The notes under the pieces were generated by a model. That model saw nothing but the letters and a program-made list of their open reading frames with translations, was not told the DNA's origin and searched no databases. A program made the position numbers and the translations under genes. A DNA stretch of 21,823 nucleotides from Marinibaculum pumilum (lineage in GTDB: Bacteria; Pseudomonadota; Alphaproteobacteria; Ferrovibrionales; Ferrovibrionaceae), in the NCBI RefSeq assembly GCF_042646425.1, contig NZ_JBHRTR010000014.1, positions 1 to 21,823 of the forward strand, written 5' to 3'. Below, piece by piece: positions 14,876 through 21,823 of this stretch. Positions within the stretch are counted from its first letter, which is position 1. Each line of letters opens with the position of its first letter.

Positions 14876-16240
14876 TCATGCCCCGGGCCCGGGCCGGGCC
14901 AGCGTCAGGGCTGTCTCGATGCTGTCCGCCCCGGGCAGCTGCCAGAGCGCGGCGGCGAGCGGTTCCGCCGCGACGGCAGGCGCGCCGTGACGGGCAAGGG
15001 CGGCGAACTTCGCCATCAGCTCTTCGTCGCTCATCGGCCGGCCGGGATAGCCACGGCCCAGGGGGACGAAGATCTCGATCGCGCTCCCGTCCGTGATCCC
15101 GATGGACAGACCGGCGGCGCCGACCGGCATCGCCTCGTCGGTGCCGATCTCCGACACCAGGGCGGCGAGCGCCCGGACGGCAGGATCCTGTACCGCCGCA
15201 TCGGCGAAGTCCGCGACCCCGGCGGTGCCGCGCAGCAGGGAGACGGCCACCGCGTGCTGGGCGCTGACCTGTGCCTCGCGCCCCGTGGTCACGCCGGGCC
15301 GGTCGGTGCGGGCTTTCAGCAGCGGATTGCCGCGGATGGCGATCCGCGCGATCCGCGCGGTGTCGAAGACGGGATCGGCGCGCGCCTCCAGGCAGGCGTC
15401 GATGACCGGGTTCAGGACCACACCGCAGGGATAGGGCTTGAACATGTCGTCCAGCAGTTCCCAGCGGATGCCGAGCCCCTCCGTCACCGCCTCCGGTCGC
15501 GGCGCGTCGCAGCAGACCGACAGGAAGCCGCGCGGCCCTTCGAGCGGGTGCGCGGGGCCGGCGACCCCAGCCTCCGCCATCAGCGCGGACAGAAGTCCGT
15601 TGCGCGCCGCGCCGCCGACGCTGACGCTCTTCGCCATATGGCCCAGGGTCTCCACCAGGCCGGCAGCCTGGGCCGATGCGTTGCCGAGCGCCCAGAGCGT
15701 GCGCTCCGCGTCGAGGCCGAGCAGCCGCGCGGCGGCGATCGCCGCGCCAAACACGCCGCAGGTCGAGGTGATGTGCCAGCCCCGCGCGTAGTGGCCGGGA
15801 GAGACGGCGTTGCCGATGCGGCAGGCCGCCTCCATCCCCAGCGCCACGGCATGGATCAGCGCCGCGCCGGAAACCGGTCGACTCTCCGCCAGTGCCAGCG
15901 CCGCCGGCAGCACCGGGGCGGTGGGGTGGATGATCGTGCCGGCATGGTTGTCGTCGAAGTCGAAGACGTTGATCGCGGCGGCATTCAGGAAGGCGGCCGT
16001 CGGCATGTCGGCCCGCAGGCGGGTGCCGATCACACTGGCCTGGGGCGCCGCCGAGAACGGCATCAGCGCGCGGGCGAGGCTGGCGAGGGCGGTGTCCGCG
16101 GCGCCGCCCAGGGCGGTGCCGAAGCCGTTCACCACCGCCCGCAGCGCATGGGCACGCACCGCCTCCGGCAGGTCGTCCGGGGTCGAGGCGCAGGCGAACT
16201 CCGCCAGCCGCCGCGACGGGCCGGAAGCAGGTCCGTTCAC
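14876..16240 (-). CDS. MmgE/PrpD-family protein
   Basis: The 454-residue product belongs to the MmgE/PrpD family, which includes 2-methylcitrate dehydratase, cis-aconitate decarboxylase and iminodisuccinate epimerase. Family features are the N-terminal helical domain with FDFDDNHAGTIIHPTAPVLPA (92-112; the DD-N/H-G-T-x-H-P active-site stretch), ARGWHITSTCGVFGAAIAAA (151-170), the basic HMAKSVSVGGAARNG segment, and the smaller C-terminal domain starting FKPYPCG. These cofactor-free enzymes act on tricarboxylic or dicarboxylic acids. The start is GTG 16240, with GGAGGG immediately upstream, 16 bases after the stop of the preceding dehydrogenase gene. Without propionate-pathway neighbours (prpB, prpC), a role in the methylcitrate cycle is unlikely; it more likely serves the LacI-controlled pathway. 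Confidence 0.92.
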   Translation of the reverse strand: MNGPASGPSRRLAEFACASTPDDLPEAVRAHALRAVVNGFGTALGGAADTALASLARALMPFSAAPQASVIGTRLRADMPTAAFLNAAAINVFDFDDNHAGTIIHPTAPVLPAALALAESRPVSGAALIHAVALGMEAACRIGNAVSPGHYARGWHITSTCGVFGAAIAAARLLGLDAERTLWALGNASAQAAGLVETLGHMAKSVSVGGAARNGLLSALMAEAGVAGPAHPLEGPRGFLSVCCDAPRPEAVTEGLGIRWELLDDMFKPYPCGVVLNPVIDACLEARADPVFDTARIARIAIRGNPLLKARTDRPGVTTGREAQVSAQHAVAVSLLRGTAGVADFADAAVQDPAVRALAALVSEIGTDEAMPVGAAGLSIGITDGSAIEIFVPLGRGYPGRPMSDEELMAKFAALARHGAPAVAAEPLAAALWQLPGADSIETALTLARPGPGA

Positions 16241-16256
16241 CCCTCCGTTCCCGGGT

Positions 16257-17150
16257 TCAGCCCGCGACCTCGACGCCGGACCATTCCTCGATCGGCTTGA
16301 TGATCTCCGTCAGGTCGGCGGAACCGCCCAGCCGGCCCTTGGCGATGGTCAGAAGCTGCTTCACCGCGCTGGCGACGATCATCGGCACGCCCTGCGCCTC
16401 GGCCTCCTCCAGGCAAAGGCGGATATCCTTCGCCGACAGCTCGATGGCGAAACCGAAGTCGAAGCTGCGCGGCAGCACGAATTTCGGGATCTTCGTCATG
16501 GTGGCGTTGGAACTGCCGCTGCCGGCGTTGATCACCTCGATCATCTTCGCCGGGTCCAGCCCCGCCTTTGTGCCCAGCACCAGCGCCTCGGAGGCGATCG
16601 ACAGGGCGGTCACGGACATCAGGTTGTTGATCACTTTGATCGTCTGCCCCATGCCCGGTTCGTCGCCGACATGGAAGACCTTGCCGAAGCATTCCAGCAC
16701 CGGCCGGACCTCTTCCAGCACCGCCGGCGGGCAGGCGGCCATAAGCGCAAGGCTGCCCTTCTCGGCCCCCGCCACGCCGCCGCTGACCGGGCAGTCGACG
16801 GCGGCGATGCCGGCATCGGCGAGGCCGCTGGCGACCGCCTTCGCGACCCGCGAACCGGTGGTGGAGAGGTCGATGACGATCCGCGCCCCCTTGCCGGACA
16901 CGATCCCGTCCGGCCCCAGCGCCACCGCCTCGACGATCTCCGGCGTGGGCAGCGACAGCAGCACCACTTCGGCCATGCCGGCCAGCGCGGCCGGGCTCTC
17001 CGCATGGGTGGCGCCGGCGGCGACCAGCGGCTCGACCGCGGCGGCGCTGGTGTCGAACACCGACAGCGCATGGCCGGCATCCAGCAGGCGCCTGGCCAGC
17101 GGCGCCCCCATCCGGCCCACGCCGGCGAAGCCGATCCTGACGCCTTTCAT
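16257..17150 (-). CDS. 3-hydroxyisobutyrate-dehydrogenase-like beta-hydroxyacid dehydrogenase
   Basis: This is a 297-residue member of the beta-hydroxyacid dehydrogenase family (3-hydroxyisobutyrate, tartronate semialdehyde and related reductases). The Rossmann motif GFAGVGRMGAP is at 7-17. The substrate-binding DCPVSGGVAGAEKGSLALMA is at 119-138, and the catalytic lysine is Lys172 in GQTIKVINNLM. The C-terminal helical dimerisation domain is complete. The residue after beta-2 is Asp33 (VFDTS), which favours NAD over NADP. ATG 17150 has AAAGGAG 8 bases upstream; the extra 18 codons of open frame upstream are not needed by the family. It lies between the MmgE/PrpD and MBL-fold genes in the same operon, with 50 bases to the latter. 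Confidence 0.94.
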   Translation of the reverse strand: MKGVRIGFAGVGRMGAPLARRLLDAGHALSVFDTSAAAVEPLVAAGATHAESPAALAGMAEVVLLSLPTPEIVEAVALGPDGIVSGKGARIVIDLSTTGSRVAKAVASGLADAGIAAVDCPVSGGVAGAEKGSLALMAACPPAVLEEVRPVLECFGKVFHVGDEPGMGQTIKVINNLMSVTALSIASEALVLGTKAGLDPAKMIEVINAGSGSSNATMTKIPKFVLPRSFDFGFAIELSAKDIRLCLEEAEAQGVPMIVASAVKQLLTIAKGRLGGSADLTEIIKPIEEWSGVEVAG

Positions 17151-17200
17151 GCCTGCACTCCTTTCTTCGCGCGCCCGCTGCGCGGATCCTGGGGGATGGT

Positions 17201-17992
17201 TCAACCGGTCGGGTCGAGGTCGAGGCGGACGATGTCCGCGACCCCGTCCAGTGCGGCCGGGTAGCGGTCCAGGACCAGCGGGTCGTGGCCCGGGACGATG
17301 TGCCGCGACGATGTGGCGAGCCGGCGCATGGTGGCGTAGCCCTCCAGCATCTCGGTGGCACTTTCGACCACCGGGAAAGGGCGATTCTGCTCGAAGTTCG
17401 CATAGAAGTGCGACGCGTCGGAGCCGAGCACCACCCAGCCGCGGCGGGTCAGGACGCGCACCACCTGCAGGCCGCGGGTATGGCCGCCGACCCGGTGCAC
17501 TGTCAGGTTCGGTGCGATCTGGGACTCGCCGTCATGGAAGGTGACCCGGTCGGCGAAGAGCTTGTCGATCATGCTGGCCACGTCCCGGTGGTCGTAGGCG
17601 TGGCGCAGATAGGCGTGGCACATGCACCGCCCGGTGCAGTACTGCATTTCCGCATCCTGGACGTGATAGCGGGCCTGCGGGAACAGGTCGTTGTTGCCGA
17701 CATGATCGAAATGCATGTGCGACACGATCACGTCCTGCACATGGTCGGGCTCGATGCCGATCATCTTCAGGCCTTCGCCCACCGGGCGCAGCAGCTGCCG
17801 GTTGCGGCGCCTGGCGGAGTCCGCGTCGAAGCCGGTGTCGAACACGAAGGTGCGTGACTGGCCGACGATGGCCCAGACGAAATAGTCCAGCGGCATGGGA
17901 CCGTCATGTTCGTCGCCGCCGATGAAGTTGGCGGCGGCGTTGCGGTCGTGATGGCCATAGCGGACCGCATAGAGTTCGTAGCTGTCATCCAC
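17201..17992 (-). CDS. MBL-fold metallohydrolase, lactonase-like
   Basis: This 263-residue metallo-beta-lactamase-fold hydrolase has all the metal ligands of the dinuclear zinc site: SHMHFDHVG (His92, His94, Asp96, His97), His171 in GGHTRG, Asp192 in GSDASHFY and His236 in VPGHD. The overall pattern and length resemble the N-acyl-homoserine lactonase (AiiB/AttM) branch, whose members open lactone rings; in an operon of hydroxyacid enzymes a sugar- or hydroxyacid-lactone is a likelier substrate than a quorum signal. No signal peptide. The start is GTG 17992, with GAAGGGGG about 8 bases upstream. It is the second structural gene of the operon, 35 bases after the SDR gene. Confidence 0.92.
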   Translation of the reverse strand: MDDSYELYAVRYGHHDRNAAANFIGGDEHDGPMPLDYFVWAIVGQSRTFVFDTGFDADSARRRNRQLLRPVGEGLKMIGIEPDHVQDVIVSHMHFDHVGNNDLFPQARYHVQDAEMQYCTGRCMCHAYLRHAYDHRDVASMIDKLFADRVTFHDGESQIAPNLTVHRVGGHTRGLQVVRVLTRRGWVVLGSDASHFYANFEQNRPFPVVESATEMLEGYATMRRLATSSRHIVPGHDPLVLDRYPAALDGVADIVRLDLDPTG

Positions 17993-18027
17993 GCGCGGTT
18001 CCCCCTTCTCCTTGTGCCGGTGCGGGG

Positions 18028-18822
18028 CTAGCTGGCGAGCCAGCCGCCCTCCACCGGCAGCATCGCGCCGGTCATGTCGCGTGCCACCGGACCGCAGAGG
18101 AAGACCAGCAGGGCGGAGACGCTCTGCGGCGGCACGAAGCTGCCGCCGGGCTGCTTGCCCTCCAGGAAGATCCGCTCGGCCTGTTCGCGGTCGGCGTTCT
18201 GTTCGGTCATGATCCGGGTGACCCGGTCCTCCGTGCCCGGGGTCAGCACCGAGCCCGGGCAGATGCAGTGGCAGGTGACGTCGCGGTCGAGATTCTCCAG
18301 GGCAACCGCGCGGGTCAGCCCCAGCAGCCCCGATTTCGTCGCGACATAGCCGACCCGGTCCGTGGTGCCGCGCAGGCCGTAGACGGAGGTGATGTTGAAG
18401 ATGCGGCCGTAATTTGACTGCCGCATCGAGGGCAGGAGGCGGCGGATTGCGTAGAACGGCGCCGACAGGTTCACCGCCAGCGATGTCTCCCAGGACTCGC
18501 CCGGGAAATCCACGATCGGCGCGAAATGGCGCACCACCGCGTTGTTCACCAGAATGTCGATCCCGCCGAGCCTGCGGCAGGCATTGTCTACCAGCCCGTC
18601 CACGCCGGCCTGCGACGACAGGTCGGCGCAGTGATAGGCGATCTCCGTGCCGGCCGCTTCGGCAAGGCGGTGGCGCAGCGGCTCGACCTTCTCCCCGTCA
18701 TCGAGCCCGTGCAGCATCACCGATGCGCCGGCGCGTGCCAGGCCCTCGGCGATGGCAAGGCCCAGCCCGCCTGTCGAGCCGGTGACCAGCGCCCGGCAGC
18801 CCTCGGGAATGCGTCCCGGCAC
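18028..18822 (-). CDS. SDR-family oxidoreductase, 3-hydroxybutyrate-dehydrogenase-like
   Basis: With the GTG at 18822 the product has 264 residues. Motifs: TGSTGGLG (14-21), CADLSS (66-70), NNAV where most SDRs have NNAG (93-96), Ser146 in NITSVYG, Tyr159 and Lys163 (YVATK), and CPGSVLTPGTEDR typical of the 3-hydroxybutyrate dehydrogenase-like group. The frame is open to an ATG at 18972, which would add 50 Gly/Ala/Asp-rich residues. I reject that start because a promoter (-10 at 18979-18984) puts the transcription start at about that codon and the extra residues match no SDR feature. A TTG near 18873 is a third option. It is the first gene of the five-gene operon behind lacI, with a LacI-type operator in its leader. 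Confidence 0.85.
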   Translation of the reverse strand: MPGRIPEGCRALVTGSTGGLGLAIAEGLARAGASVMLHGLDDGEKVEPLRHRLAEAAGTEIAYHCADLSSQAGVDGLVDNACRRLGGIDILVNNAVVRHFAPIVDFPGESWETSLAVNLSAPFYAIRRLLPSMRQSNYGRIFNITSVYGLRGTTDRVGYVATKSGLLGLTRAVALENLDRDVTCHCICPGSVLTPGTEDRVTRIMTEQNADREQAERIFLEGKQPGGSFVPPQSVSALLVFLCGPVARDMTGAMLPVEGGWLAS

Positions 18823-18958
18823 CTCGTCCGCGGTCCTCTGCTCTGCCTTGCCCTGCGCGATCTCTGGACGCAACTTGCCACCATCTCCCGTTCGGCCGCC
18901 TGACCCGGCGCCCCCGTCGCTCCCCACCGGTGCCGCGTCCGAACCGTCGGCGCGAAAA

Positions 18959-18972
18959 GGTACCGGTAACAT
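18959..18972. promoter_or_regulatory. LacI/GntR-type operator at the catabolic operon start
   Basis: Read on the minus strand the site is ATGTTACCGGTACC. It shares the 11-mer TGTTACCGGTA with the site upstream of lacI and fits the ATGTTA-N4-TAACAT form known for GntR-type members of the LacI family. It begins about 7 bases after the -10 element, so it covers the transcription start, the classic repressor position. Confidence 0.72.
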
Positions 18973-18978
18973 TCGGCG

Positions 18979-19007
18979 ACTATAGGTCCGCGTCCCGGCC
19001 GATGCAA
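18979..19007 (-). promoter_or_regulatory. Promoter of the SDR-to-CMD operon
   Basis: On the minus strand TTGCAT (19007-19002) is followed after exactly 17 bases by TATAGT (18984-18979), a strong sigma70-type pair. It lies between the lacI stop codon and the SDR gene, so the catabolic genes have their own promoter and do not rely on lacI read-through. Confidence 0.7.
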
Positions 19008-19028
19008 CGTCGAACAGGCAGCAGCGGA

Positions 19029-20063
19029 TCAGGTGCTCTCGCGCTGGATGACCTCGAACTTCAGGTCGACGACGCTGCCCCGCAGATGCTCCGCCCCGTC
19101 GATCACCCGGCTGATCAGCAGGCGTGCGGCGCGCTGGCCGATATCGTGGCGGGGCAGGCGCAGGGTGGTGACGGAGGGGGAGACATGGCGCAGCAGGTCG
19201 ACATCGTCGAAGCTGGCGATGGCGATGCGTCCGGGCACCGCCCAGCCCCGCTTGCCGCATTCGAACAGGGCGCCGACGGCGAGGACGTCGCCGGCGCAGA
19301 ACAGGGCATCGACCTCGGGCACGGTCTGCACGATGCGCGCAACGACTTCCGCGCCGGCGGCGTAGCCGCGCTCCGTCTCTACCACCAGGCGGGGGTCGTA
19401 GTCCTGGCCGAGCTCCTTCAGCGCATCGGCATAGCCCTGCAACCGGTCCTTGGATCGGTCGTTATGTACCGAATAGAGGGAGGCGAAGGCGATCCGCCTG
19501 TAGCCCAGGCGGCCCAGATGCATGGTCATCGCATAGGCGGCGTCGCGGTTGGAGTAGCTCACCACCATGTCCAGCGGCCGGTCCGGAATGTTGCCGGTCT
19601 CCACCACCGGCACGCCGGCATTGCGGATCTTCTCGACCGCCTCCGGCCGGTGCTCGGTGCTGTGCAGGACAAGGCCGCTGACCCGGTGGCCGAGGAACAC
19701 CGTGATCAGTTCCTCCTCCTCGTTCGGGTCGTAGCCGCTCTCGGCGATCATCAGCTGGAAGCCGGAATGCTTCAGCACCTCCGACAGGCTCTTCACCGTC
19801 TGCGTGTAGATGGAATTGTCGATGCTGGGGACGATCAGGCCGACCGTGGTCGAGCGGTTCGACGACAGGCTGCCGGCCAGATGATTCGGCAGATAGCCGG
19901 TCTCGCGCACCGCGCGCAGCACCCGTTCCCGCATCTCCGGCGACACCTTGCCGGGTTCCTTCAGGGCCCGCGACACGGTCATTGTCGAGACACCGGCCCG
20001 GAGCGCCACGTCGCGCATCCGGGCGCTGCCGGGTCCCGAGCGCGCGGCGGAGCGCTTCGGCAT
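19029..20063 (-). CDS. LacI-family repressor, GntR (gluconate-type) subfamily
   Basis: The product has 344 residues. The N-terminal helix-turn-helix, MRDVALRAGVSTMTVSRALK (residues 16-35), is followed by the hinge helix region NHLAGSLSSNRS and a periplasmic-binding-protein-like sensor domain starting VGLIVPSIDNSIYTQTV. The STMTVSR recognition helix and segments such as YLPN, GLIVPS, GYDPNEEEELI and ALFCAGDVLAVGALFECGKRG resemble E. coli GntR, and the predicted operators also match the GntR type. The inducer is therefore likely a sugar acid or similar hydroxyacid, but this is inference. ATG 20063 has GAAGGGGG about 8 bases upstream. Operators lie at 18959-18972 and 20144-20157, so it should control the operon downstream of it, the divergent genes at 20210-21668, and possibly itself. 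Confidence 0.93.
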   Translation of the reverse strand: MPKRSAARSGPGSARMRDVALRAGVSTMTVSRALKEPGKVSPEMRERVLRAVRETGYLPNHLAGSLSSNRSTTVGLIVPSIDNSIYTQTVKSLSEVLKHSGFQLMIAESGYDPNEEEELITVFLGHRVSGLVLHSTEHRPEAVEKIRNAGVPVVETGNIPDRPLDMVVSYSNRDAAYAMTMHLGRLGYRRIAFASLYSVHNDRSKDRLQGYADALKELGQDYDPRLVVETERGYAAGAEVVARIVQTVPEVDALFCAGDVLAVGALFECGKRGWAVPGRIAIASFDDVDLLRHVSPSVTTLRLPRHDIGQRAARLLISRVIDGAEHLRGSVVDLKFEVIQREST

Positions 20064-20142
20064 GGCTGAACCCCCTTCGTCGGTCAGCGGCTATCAATAC
20101 CCGTCCGCGTCGAACCGGCAAGGGGTGCACAAGGTCGGCGGG

Positions 20143-20171
20143 TTGTTACCGGTATCAGTTTCAGGTATGGA
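20143..20171 (+). promoter_or_regulatory. Promoter of the divergent unit 20210-21668
   Basis: TTGTTA (20143-20148), a 17-base spacer and TATGGA (20166-20171) form a fair sigma70-type promoter pointing away from lacI. The LacI operator overlaps its -35 and spacer. A weaker candidate for lacI itself is TTGCCG with TATTGA on the minus strand (spacer 16, about 20093-20120). Confidence 0.5.
20144..20157. promoter_or_regulatory. LacI/GntR-type operator in the divergent region
   Basis: TGTTACCGGTATCA is an inverted repeat with one mismatched pair and shares TGTTACCGGTA with the second site at 18959-18972. It lies about 80 bases upstream of lacI and 55 bases upstream of the divergent gene, in position to control both directions. 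Confidence 0.72.
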
Positions 20172-20209
20172 CTGGTCCGTTTTCATTGCTGATCGACGGA
20201 GGCGGGGCT

Positions 20210-20743
20210 GTGCCGCAGCAGGATGGCCGGCAGGCGTACAACCAGGGAATGGGCGGCCCGCTGGCCGGCGGTCCCGGAGCGGGCAGCCTGGCGGCCGAGC
20301 ATGCCGCGCTGCGCTACATGGACGCGGCGCAGCGGGTTCATGACGAGCTGCGCCGCATCCTGACCCAGGTTTCCGGCATCGCGCTGCTGCTGATGACCGG
20401 GCCGCTGCGGACTCTGCCGGAGACAGCGATCCGGTCGGCATCCGCCGCCGCCGCGGAGGCCGCGGAGGCGGTCCGAGCGCTGCCGGTACCGCAGCCGGCA
20501 GCGCATCACCACCACCATCTCGGCGCCGCCAGCGCCGCGCTTCTCGCGTCCTGCGCCGCGGCGTCGGCCTGTGCCGCGCCCGGCGCCGGGGACCGTGACC
20601 GCGACAGGCTGGTGGCGGCATTGAAGTCGACGGTCGCGCATCTGCGCACGCTCGCGCGCCTGCTGCCGGGCTTCGAGCCTGTGAACTTCGGTCAGGCCTG
20701 CTGCGCCGCCCATGCGGCAGTGCCGGCCCGGGAGTGGGATTGA
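20210..20743 (+). CDS. Unrecognised helical protein with His5 run
   Basis: I predict 177 residues from GTG 20210, which follows GGAGGCGGGG by a few bases; no ATG with a good ribosome site fits better. No family recognised. Residues 27-60 (LAAEHAALRYMDAAQRVHDELRRILTQVSGIALL) and 133-152 look like amphipathic helices. Between them is a low-complexity Ala-rich stretch with five histidines in a row (99-103) and Cys115 and Cys121. A second Cys pair follows at 164-165 (QACCAAH), a possible metal or cofactor site. The position, first in the divergent unit under a LacI-type operator and 46 bases before the second MBL-fold gene, suggests a link to the LacI-controlled pathway. The reading frame has the strong third-position GC of its neighbours, so I think it is real. 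Confidence 0.6.
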   Translation: MPQQDGRQAYNQGMGGPLAGGPGAGSLAAEHAALRYMDAAQRVHDELRRILTQVSGIALLLMTGPLRTLPETAIRSASAAAAEAAEAVRALPVPQPAAHHHHHLGAASAALLASCAAASACAAPGAGDRDRDRLVAALKSTVAHLRTLARLLPGFEPVNFGQACCAAHAAVPAREWD

Positions 20744-20789
20744 GGATGGCAACGACAATGGGGCGGCCGATGCCCCGGGGGAGGAGATG

Positions 20790-21668
20790 ATGGCGGACTA
20801 CTCGATCTGGGTGCTGGAATATGCGGCCGTGGAGCAGTTTCCGTTCAATGTGATGATGTACGGGCCGATGCATCAGGGTACCCGCAAGCTGCCCTACGCC
20901 TATGTCGTGCTGAAGGGGGGCGGCGAGACGATCCTGATCGACACCGGCTACGACCATGTGAACTACGGCAAGACCCTGGCCGACAATTACGGCGTTTCGA
21001 ACTATCACGGGCCCCGCGAGGTGATGGCCGAATGCGGCGTCGCGCCGGAGGATGTCACCGCGGTCTTCATCACCCATGCGCATTTCGACCATATCGGCGC
21101 GATGGACCATTTCCCCAACGCCCGCTTCTACCTGCAGAAGCGCGAGCTGGACCAGTGGGTCTGGGCGCTGGCGCTGGGGCCGGAGTTCGGCTTCCTGACC
21201 GGCGGCGGCGACCCGGCGGACATCGTCAAGGCAGTGGAGGCGGCGAAGGAGGGGCGGATGATCCTGATCGACGGCGACGCGGAAGACGTGCTGCCCGGGA
21301 TCGACGTCAACCTGGCGGCCGACACCCACACCTATGGCAGCATGTACGTCACCGTCCGCAACGACGGCAGCCGCGATGGCGAGGACAAGTGGGTCTTCGC
21401 CGGCGACCTGATCTACACCTACGACAACCTGACCGGCCTGGATCCCGCGGCGCCGCAGATCGTGCCGATCGGCCTGGCGGTGGGCAGCCAGCACAACCTG
21501 ATCTTCACCAGCCAGGCGATGCTGAAGTCGGTCGGCGGCGAGGTGCGGCGGGTGATCCCGGTGCATGAGGACCGGTTGAAAACCACATTCCCGTCGCGCC
21601 TCACCGACCGCGGGCTGCAGGTGGTCGAGATCGCCCTGGCCGACGGAGAGGCGAGCCGGGTCGCCTGA
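20790..21668 (+). CDS. MBL-fold metallohydrolase (lactonase-like), second copy
   Basis: This 292-residue metallo-beta-lactamase-fold hydrolase is distinct from the one at 17201 and only distantly similar. The dinuclear metal site is intact: THAHFDHIG (His96, His98, Asp100, His101), His180 in ADTHTYG, Asp206 in FAGDLIY and His259 in IPVHED. The N-terminal YGPMHQGTRKLPYAYVVLKGGGETILIDTGYD (24-55) is typical of AHL-lactonase-like enzymes. No signal peptide. I prefer ATG 20790 because GGGGGAGG ends 5 bases before it; ATG 20787 would add one Met. It follows the unrecognised helical protein gene in the same orientation. A second lactonase-like enzyme in one regulon suggests two lactone steps or two substrates. 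Confidence 0.92.
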   Translation: MADYSIWVLEYAAVEQFPFNVMMYGPMHQGTRKLPYAYVVLKGGGETILIDTGYDHVNYGKTLADNYGVSNYHGPREVMAECGVAPEDVTAVFITHAHFDHIGAMDHFPNARFYLQKRELDQWVWALALGPEFGFLTGGGDPADIVKAVEAAKEGRMILIDGDAEDVLPGIDVNLAADTHTYGSMYVTVRNDGSRDGEDKWVFAGDLIYTYDNLTGLDPAAPQIVPIGLAVGSQHNLIFTSQAMLKSVGGEVRRVIPVHEDRLKTTFPSRLTDRGLQVVEIALADGEASRVA

Positions 21669-21696
21669 GCGCCCGGCAGGGGGGTGCGGTAGTCAC

Positions 21697-21732
21697 ACAT
21701 CTCGTCAGCGGAGCCAAATTGACCCCGCGGTC
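21697..21732. other. Possible insertion-sequence end fragment
   Basis: The segment around GTCAGCGGAGCCAAATTGAC, followed by CCC, looks like terminal repeats of IS21-type elements as I remember them. No transposase is visible in the remaining 90 bases of the window, so this is only a suggestion. Confidence 0.25.
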
Positions 21733-21743
21733 CTACCTTTTTG

Positions 21744-21795
21744 CCGTCATCCTCGGGCCTGACCCAGTGCTGTCCGGCACGATTTCGGATGACGG
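21744..21795. repeat. Intergenic palindromic repeat
   Basis: CCGTCATCC (21744-21752) and GGATGACGG (21787-21795) are perfect 9-bp inverted arms around a GC-rich centre containing TCGGGCCTGACCC. Sequences of the form CGTCATCCTCGGGCCTGACC are scattered between genes in many alphaproteobacteria, so this is probably one member of such a family. It could also serve as terminator for the MBL-fold gene ending at 21668. Confidence 0.5.
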
Positions 21796-21823
21796 GGTGC
21801 ATGGCATTGATTCTACTTGGAAA

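Noticed and set aside
14420..16300. A 626-codon plus-strand frame opposite the CMD and MmgE/PrpD genes
   Set aside because: Both minus-strand genes match known families end to end; the plus-strand product is low-complexity His/Arg/Gly sequence.
1..21823. CRISPR arrays, integrases, toxin-antitoxin pairs or phage-defence genes
   Set aside because: No regularly spaced repeats, integrase or known defence domains were seen. The caspase-like protein is exported and lacks the sensor partners of known defence systems.

Overview
The window comes from a GC-rich bacterial chromosome, most likely an alphaproteobacterium (Rhodospirillales is my best guess). The evidence is the 5S rRNA 3' sequence, the GC-rich third codon positions, the dense arrays of small-molecule catabolism genes and the proteobacterial-style manganese (yybP-ykoY) riboswitch. 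No marker gene allows a firmer placement. The window opens inside the 3' end of a 5S rRNA gene, so a ribosomal RNA operon lies just upstream, and a textbook intrinsic terminator closes it.

Layout. (1) 391-4100: a small secreted protein; a convergent IlvD/Edd-family dehydratase; a Mn2+ riboswitch driving a GDT1/TMEM165-family (UPF0016) manganese transporter; a secreted YHS-domain protein. (2) 4329-6529: a Tat-exported isochorismatase-like hydrolase and a DUF1348 (NTF2-like) protein, divergent from a TetR regulator. The intergenic region holds two near-identical operators and a third degenerate copy, placed on recognisable promoters. (3) 6709-8174: a translationally coupled pair encoding a secreted protein with a duplicated cysteine motif and a secreted caspase-like (C14/metacaspase-type) protease. 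(4) 8332-12413: an acyl-CoA synthetase-like enzyme, an alpha/beta hydrolase, a GFA-family zinc protein and an SDR dehydrogenase. (5) 12673-14385: a lipoprotein plus a soluble all-helical protein, neither recognised. (6) 14447-20063, all on the minus strand: a LacI/GntR-subfamily repressor followed by SDR, MBL-fold lactonase-like hydrolase, 3-hydroxyisobutyrate-dehydrogenase-like enzyme, MmgE/PrpD and carboxymuconolactone-decarboxylase-like genes. (7) 20210-21668, plus strand, divergent from lacI: an unrecognised helical protein with a His5 run and a second MBL-fold hydrolase. The right edge carries a palindromic intergenic repeat and possibly a fragment of an insertion-sequence end.

How the genes work together. 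The strongest system-level reading is the LacI regulon. Near-identical GntR-type sites containing TGTTACCGGTA lie (a) at the predicted start of transcription of the SDR-to-CMD operon and (b) in the lacI/20210 divergent promoter region. This ties seven catabolic or unknown genes to one repressor and probably one hydroxy-acid or lactone substrate that I cannot identify. The TetR cluster is similarly self-contained. The caspase/Cys-repeat pair and the lipoprotein/helical-protein pair are the two places where undescribed biology seems most likely.
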